Origin: Thermomicrobiales bacterium | Lineage (GTDB): Bacteria > Chloroflexota > Chloroflexia > Thermomicrobiales > UBA6265 | Length of the DNA stretch: 7,447 nucleotides | Reading direction: 5' to 3' | NCBI GenBank assembly: GCA_025928535.1 | Contig: JAICJJ010000126.1 | Span: forward strand, 1 to 7,447 | In this document: positions 4,190 to 7,447 of the stretch, piece by piece | How positions within the stretch are numbered: the stretch's first letter is position 1 | Layout: every line of letters starts with the position of its first letter | Notes under the pieces: model-generated | What the model was told of the DNA's origin: nothing | Databases searched by the model: none | The model's input: only the letters and a program-made list of their open reading frames with translations | Translations under genes and position numbers: made by a program

Positions 4190-6187
4190 CTAGGCCGGCT
4201 TCGGGTCGCGGGTCGAGCGCGCCAACTTCATCACTTCCGGGCCGCCGACGGCGAGGCCCGAGGCGACGTTGCCTTTCGCGTCGACCATGATCGCCGAGGG
4301 CGTGCCGTCCGCGCCGAACGCGCTGCCGGTGCTGAAGTTCTGATCGAGCAGGATCGGCGAGCGCAAGCCTTGCTGGCGATTTGCGTCGGCCGTGCCGGTG
4401 GAGACCAGGACCAGTTTCGGCGCGCCCTTCGGCGGGCTCGCTTCCCATTCCTTCAGTTCGGGCAGCAGACGCTGGCAGAAGCCGCAGCCGGGGTTCCAGA
4501 AGAGGAGCAAGGTGCGCGTGCCGTTGTGCGCGCTCAGGTCGATCGTCTTGCCGTCGAGGTCCGGCAGTTTGACGGCCGGCGCTTTCGTGCCGATCGCCGG
4601 CACGTCCGCCTCGTCGTCGTCATCGTCGTCGGCGCCATTGGCCGCGACCGGAGCCGGCGCATCGTTGCGGAGGATGCCGAGCACCGCCGGCGCGCCGACG
4701 CCGACCGCCGAGGCGATATTGCCGTCGGCGCCGACCAGCACCGCCGACGGTGTGCCGCTCGCGCCGAACGCCCGTCCGACGGTGAAGCCTTCGTCGAGCA
4801 CCACCGGAGAGGCGAGACCTTGCGCCTTGTTCCGCTCGGCGTCCCCGGTCGACACGACGAGAAGTTTCGGCGCTCCGGCCGGCGGATTGGCCTCCCAGGC
4901 TTTCAGATCGTCGACCATCCGCTGGCAAAAGCCGCAGCCGGGATTCCAGAAGAGGACGGCCGTCGGGTGGCCTTTGAAATCGGCCAGCGCCACCGTCTTC
5001 CCTTCGAGATCGGACAGCGAAACTTCGGGCGCCGGTTTGCCGATGTTGGCCGCGCCCGGAGCGGGGCGCGCCGCCGGGGCGGGCGCCGGCTTCGGCGCGG
5101 CCGGCGCCGGCACGGGCACCTTGTTGTCGATCGTCTGCTTGTAGAGGGTGCGAATCTGATCCGCGCCGAGCGCGGCGCCGCTCCCGATCGTGCCGTCCGG
5201 GCGGACGAGAATCGCGGTCGGGGTGCCATACGTCTGGTAGAGGTCGGAAACCTCGCTGTCGTTTTGCAGCAAGACGTTGGTCAGGCCGTGTTCTTCGGCT
5301 TTCTGCTTGTTCGCCGTCCGATCGCCGCGGCTGACGACCGCGACGGTCAACCTGGCCGCGCTTTCGCGTTGCCACTTGCCGATGTCGGGCATCAGACTGT
5401 TGCACGGTCCGCAATTCGGATCGGAAAAGACGAGCATCACCGGCTTGTTCTGAGCGCGCAACGCATCGAGCGTCATCGTCTCGCCGTGGACGCCGGTCAG
5501 GCTGAAGGCGGGCGCCGGCGTGCCGAACGGCAGTCCTTCGTCCTCTTCGTCCTCGTCGTCCTCGTCTTCATCTTCGTCGTCATCGGGGATTTCGATATCG
5601 GCGTCCGCCAGCGCTTCTTCGATGCGGTCGAGGCGAACGAGGAGCCGGCCATTCTGGCCGAGCAGGTGGACGACGAGCCAGATCACGCCGGCCAGCGCCG
5701 CCAGGTTGACCAGCATCACCGCCAGCACGACCCAGCCGAGGCCCGACATCTCCTGCGTCCAGGCGACGAGGCTCGGTCCGGGATGGCCCGACAGCCCGCC
5801 GACCGTGACCAGCAGCGCCACCGCGGCGAGGATGCCATTGCGGGCAAGGGTCTTCCAGCCGATCGGCTCGGAGTGGATCTGGCCGAAGCAATGGCAATCG
5901 AACTGGTTGCCGCGCGACATGTTGTAGCCGACGCCGACCACGAAGGCGATCAGCAGCAGCAACGCCAGCACGCCGCCGAACGTCGCGGTGGCGACCGGCA
6001 GCAGCAAGATGGCGACGAGCAACTCGAAGAGCGGCAGCGCGATGCCGGCCGATTTGGCGAACGGCTCGGGCACGCCGAAGTTGCGCGTCGCGCGCTCGGA
6101 CCCCTCCAGATCGAGCAATTTGCCGATGCTCGATACGATGAAAACTCCGGCCAGCGCCAGCCGGGCGAGCAGGACCAATGCGTCCAT
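4190..6187 (-). CDS. MauE/DoxX-like membrane domain fused to three TlpA-type thioredoxin domains
   Basis: A 665-residue protein; ATG at 6187-6185 with GAGGGACAGGA just upstream. Residues 1-131 form a four-helix MauE/DoxX-like domain with an FDCHCFG motif (C98, C100) in the third loop; a fifth helix follows (about 151-175). Then come a 16-residue acidic run (202-217), thioredoxin domain 1 (about 219-353, CGPC at 259-262, cis-Pro GTP 321-323), a Pro/Ala linker (357-380), domain 2 (381-508, CGFC 418-421, GTP 478-480), a seven-Asp linker (519-525 region) and domain 3 (528-655, CGFC 568-571, GTP 628-630). MauE in methylamine-utilisation clusters is needed with thioredoxin-like MauD for disulfide-rich enzyme maturation. 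Here one chain carries both parts. With five helices, the C98/C100 loop and all thioredoxin domains fall on the same side of the membrane, probably outside. Arg residues at 181-188 leave absolute orientation open. Likely role: extracytoplasmic thiol-disulfide exchange. Confidence 0.9.
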   Translation of the reverse strand: MDALVLLARLALAGVFIVSSIGKLLDLEGSERATRNFGVPEPFAKSAGIALPLFELLVAILLLPVATATFGGVLALLLLIAFVVGVGYNMSRGNQFDCHCFGQIHSEPIGWKTLARNGILAAVALLVTVGGLSGHPGPSLVAWTQEMSGLGWVVLAVMLVNLAALAGVIWLVVHLLGQNGRLLVRLDRIEEALADADIEIPDDDEDEDEDDEDEEDEGLPFGTPAPAFSLTGVHGETMTLDALRAQNKPVMLVFSDPNCGPCNSLMPDIGKWQRESAARLTVAVVSRGDRTANKQKAEEHGLTNVLLQNDSEVSDLYQTYGTPTAILVRPDGTIGSGAALGADQIRTLYKQTIDNKVPVPAPAAPKPAPAPAARPAPGAANIGKPAPEVSLSDLEGKTVALADFKGHPTAVLFWNPGCGFCQRMVDDLKAWEANPPAGAPKLLVVSTGDAERNKAQGLASPVVLDEGFTVGRAFGASGTPSAVLVGADGNIASAVGVGAPAVLGILRNDAPAPVAANGADDDDDDEADVPAIGTKAPAVKLPDLDGKTIDLSAHNGTRTLLLFWNPGCGFCQRLLPELKEWEASPPKGAPKLVLVSTGTADANRQQGLRSPILLDQNFSTGSAFGADGTPSAIMVDAKGNVASGLAVGGPEVMKLARSTRDPKPA
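4470..4506. repeat. Direct repeat copy A (active site of thioredoxin domain 3)
   Basis: This 37-bp stretch matches 4920-4956 at 35 of 37 positions (differences at the 9th and 24th bases) with an offset of exactly 450 bp, or 150 codons. It encodes the FWNPGCGFCQR active-site segment of the third thioredoxin domain on the minus strand. It is the best-conserved piece of a longer, more diverged tandem duplication of the whole domain. Confidence 0.85.
4920..4956. repeat. Direct repeat copy B (active site of thioredoxin domain 2)
   Basis: Partner of the repeat at 4470-4506. It encodes the matching active-site segment of the second thioredoxin domain. Neither copy resembles the corresponding DNA of thioredoxin domain 1 around 5402-5413, so the duplication involved only the ancestor of domains 2 and 3. 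Confidence 0.85.
5537..5584 (-). repeat. Low-complexity GAN-codon tract coding for an acidic linker
   Basis: Sixteen consecutive Asp/Glu codons (residues 202-217) sit between the membrane anchor and the first thioredoxin domain. On the plus strand they appear as an NTC triplet tract. Aspartate and glutamate codons are mixed, so it is a cryptic rather than pure triplet repeat. Such a tract can change length by slippage without breaking the frame. A second, shorter acidic tract lies near 4612-4632, between domains 2 and 3. Confidence 0.75.
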
Positions 6188-6336
6188 ATCCTGTCCCTCT
6201 AAACCGAACGATGTCCTCCGCCCGCTGACGTGCCCGCTCCCCCGAGCGGTCCGCGGTCGGGACGACGATCACGACGTGAGCGGGCAGAGTGTACCACGTC
6301 ACTTCCGAAAAGATACCATCGTCCCGTGATCGCAAT

Positions 6337-6349
6337 CGACAAATTGTCG
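6337..6349. promoter_or_regulatory. Palindromic candidate operator CGACAAATTGTCG
   Basis: A perfect inverted repeat with 6-base arms (CGACAA / TTGTCG) around one central base, in the AT-richer core of the divergent region. It overlaps the proposed minus-strand -10 box, so a repressor bound here would block that promoter. No regulator family can be assigned from the sequence alone. Confidence 0.4.
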
Positions 6350-6373
6350 GCAACATGCCCAGAGCCGTGTCAA
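6343..6373 (-). promoter_or_regulatory. Candidate promoter for the MauE-thioredoxin gene
   Basis: On the minus strand a perfect TTGACA (6373-6368) is followed by a 19-base spacer and GACAAT (6348-6343, four of six matches to TATAAT). Transcription would start near 6336, leaving a leader of about 149 bases. The long spacer is typical of promoters that need an activator such as a MerR protein, but it may also mean that the real -10 lies elsewhere, for example TACACT at 6293-6288. Confidence 0.3.
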
Positions 6374-6430
6374 TCGGGGCCGACGCGAGGTCACGGGGCG
6401 CCGGGAACGGCGGCCGGCGCGCGGCGGGGC

Positions 6431-6436
6431 TAGAAT
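6431..6436 (+). promoter_or_regulatory. Candidate -10 box for the TPP-enzyme gene
   Basis: TAGAAT differs from TATAAT at one position and stands out in a very GC-rich context. A start near 6443 would give a leader of about 53 bases before the GTG start at 6496. There is no recognisable -35 at the usual distance (6408-6413 reads CGGCGG), so this may be an activator-dependent or extended promoter, or chance. Confidence 0.35.
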
Positions 6437-6495
6437 ACGCCGGTGTTGGCTTCGATGCGCGGCGGAGGCGCCGCAGAACGGAAGGGGCTTCGACG

Positions 6496-7447
6496 GTGGT
6501 GCAACTGGAAGAGCGGCCGCAGCAGCGAGCGGCGACGAGCGAGCCGCAGACGCTCACGGGCGGTCAGGCGCTGGTCGCGTCGTTGCTGACGAACGGGGTC
6601 GAGACGATCTTCGGTCTGCCCGGCGTGCAACTCGACGGCGCGTTCGACGCCCTTTACGAGGCGCGGGATCGCGTTCGCGTGGTGCACACCCGCCACGAAC
6701 AAGGCGCGGCCTACATGGCCGATGGCTACGCCCGCGCGACCGGCAAGGTCGGAACGTGCCTCGTCGTGCCCGGCCCCGGCTTGCTCAACGCCGGCGCGGC
6801 CCTTTCGACCGCCTACGCCTGCAATTCGCCGGTGTTGTGCATCACCGGCCAGATCCAGTCCGACATGATCGAATTCGGGCGCGGGTTGCTCCACGAAATC
6901 CCGAATCAACTGACGATGATTCGATCGGTGACCAAGCACGCGGCTCGGGCGACGGCCCCGACCGCCATCCCGGCGCTCGTCCGCACGGCGTTCAGCGAAA
7001 TCCGCTCCGGCCGGCCGCGGCCGGTCGAAATCGAAGTGCCGCCCGACACCCTCTTCGCGGTGGACGACATCGCATTGCTGCCGGCCGCGCCGGCGCCGGA
7101 ACGCCGAGCGGGCGACACCGATGCGCTGGCCGCCGCGGCGCGGCTGCTGACGGAGTCGCGGAAGCCGCTCATCTGGGCGGGCGGCGGCGTGCTGCGGTCA
7201 GGCGCCGGCGAGGCGCTCCGGCAGTTGGCCGAAACGTTGCAGGCCCCGGTCGTGATGACGCAAAACGGCAAGGGCGCGCTTTCGGATCGCGATTCGCTGG
7301 CGCTCAACATCATCGCCGGCATGGAATTGCTCAAGGACGCCGATGTCGTCCTCGCGGTCGGCACGCGCTTCGTCGATCCGGCGACGGCGAAGTGGGGGCT
7401 CGGCCCCGGCCGGACCGTCATCCAGATCGACATCGATCCGGACGAAG
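6496..7447 (+). CDS. Thiamine-diphosphate-dependent enzyme of the acetolactate synthase-like family (3' end outside window)
   Basis: The frame is open from GTG 6496 to the window edge, giving 317 residues. GAAGGGG at 6481-6487 sits 8 bases upstream; a second GTG at 6499 is an equally possible start. The N-terminal pyrimidine-binding domain runs about 20-185: TLTGGQALVASLLTNGVETIFGLPG, then RHEQGAAYMADGYARATG (67-84) with the activating glutamate E68, and VPGPGLLNAGAAL (91-103). A conserved KH pair is at 147-148. The central domain (about 207 on) shows KPLIWAGGGVLRSGAGEALRQLAE and ends in IQIDIDPDE. The C-terminal diphosphate-binding domain (GDG...N motif) is off the window. The segment where true acetohydroxyacid synthases read TDAFQE is here EFGRGLLHEIPNQ, so a branched-chain amino acid role is doubtful. 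A decarboxylase, oxalyl-CoA-like or other 2-oxoacid lyase is possible. No small regulatory subunit is visible upstream. Confidence 0.9.
   Translation, partial: MVQLEERPQQRAATSEPQTLTGGQALVASLLTNGVETIFGLPGVQLDGAFDALYEARDRVRVVHTRHEQGAAYMADGYARATGKVGTCLVVPGPGLLNAGAALSTAYACNSPVLCITGQIQSDMIEFGRGLLHEIPNQLTMIRSVTKHAARATAPTAIPALVRTAFSEIRSGRPRPVEIEVPPDTLFAVDDIALLPAAPAPERRAGDTDALAAAARLLTESRKPLIWAGGGVLRSGAGEALRQLAETLQAPVVMTQNGKGALSDRDSLALNIIAGMELLKDADVVLAVGTRFVDPATAKWGLGPGRTVIQIDIDPDE

Larger units (their letters stand above)
6188..6495. other. Divergent intergenic region between the MauE-thioredoxin gene and the TPP-enzyme gene
   Basis: A 308-bp non-coding gap that is AT-richer than the rest around 6300-6375. 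Besides the sites listed separately, it holds three GACGTG/CACGTC elements at 6227-6232, 6273-6278 and 6295-6300. The last two form a 6-bp inverted repeat around a minus-strand TACACT (6293-6288) that could be an alternative -10 box, though it lacks a good -35. No small gene could be supported. Confidence 0.55.

Noticed and set aside
5520..5927. Serine-rich plus-strand frame beginning near 5520
   Set aside because: The poly-Ser run is only the complement of the Asp/Glu codon tract in the real minus-strand gene.
4370..6202. Long plus-strand open frame (610 codons) antisense to the MauE-thioredoxin gene
   Set aside because: The translation is Arg/His/Asp-rich without domains, a complementary image of the real gene with its rich linkers and alpha-helical domains.
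6430..6939. Minus-strand open frame (169 codons) over the start of the TPP-enzyme gene
   Set aside because: It has no domain signal and lies antisense to clear family motifs on the plus strand.

Overview
This is a GC-rich (roughly 70% by eye) bacterial chromosomal window with tightly packed genes, 1- to 4-base start/stop overlaps and several GTG starts. The gene mix is a CO-dehydrogenase-type flavoprotein subunit, a BtpA-family protein, BON and MerR proteins and MauE-thioredoxin proteins. With the GC content this would suit a Chloroflexota (Thermomicrobia-like) bacterium, but that placement is an inference from gene content and was not tested by comparison. I see no mobile element, CRISPR array, rRNA or tRNA.

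Layout from left to right. (1) Bases 3-1147, plus strand: the 3' end of a molybdenum hydroxylase FAD subunit (CoxM type), overlapping by GTGA with a complete crotonase-family enoyl-CoA hydratase/isomerase. This is the tail of a catabolic operon. (2) Bases 1135-2946, minus strand, convergent with the first operon and overlapping it by 13 bp: a likely operon read in the order two-BON-domain protein, 67-residue two-helix membrane protein, BtpA-family barrel protein. (3) Bases 2947-3135: a divergent promoter region with a good plus-strand sigma70-like promoter. (4) Bases 3136-4109, plus strand: a MerR-family regulator coupled by ATGA to an unrecognised 127-residue protein. (5) Bases 4134-4162: a strong hairpin that can end transcription from both sides. 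(6) Bases 4190-6187, minus strand: the most unusual gene, coding for a 665-residue membrane protein that fuses a MauE/DoxX-like domain to three successive TlpA-type thioredoxin domains joined by acidic and Pro/Ala-rich linkers. (7) Bases 6188-6495: a divergent intergenic region with a perfect small palindrome and candidate promoters. (8) Bases 6496 to the right edge, plus strand: the first 317 residues of an acetolactate-synthase-like thiamine diphosphate enzyme, with a GTG start.

The best candidate for an undescribed system is the MauE-triple-thioredoxin fusion. Its last two thioredoxin domains arose by a fairly recent internal duplication that is still visible in the DNA, with a 450-bp period. 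The first domain has a different active site (CGPC rather than CGFC). The domain order suggests a self-contained extracytoplasmic thiol-disulfide relay tethered to its own membrane partner. The second candidate is the MerR/unknown-protein pair divergent from the BON operon.
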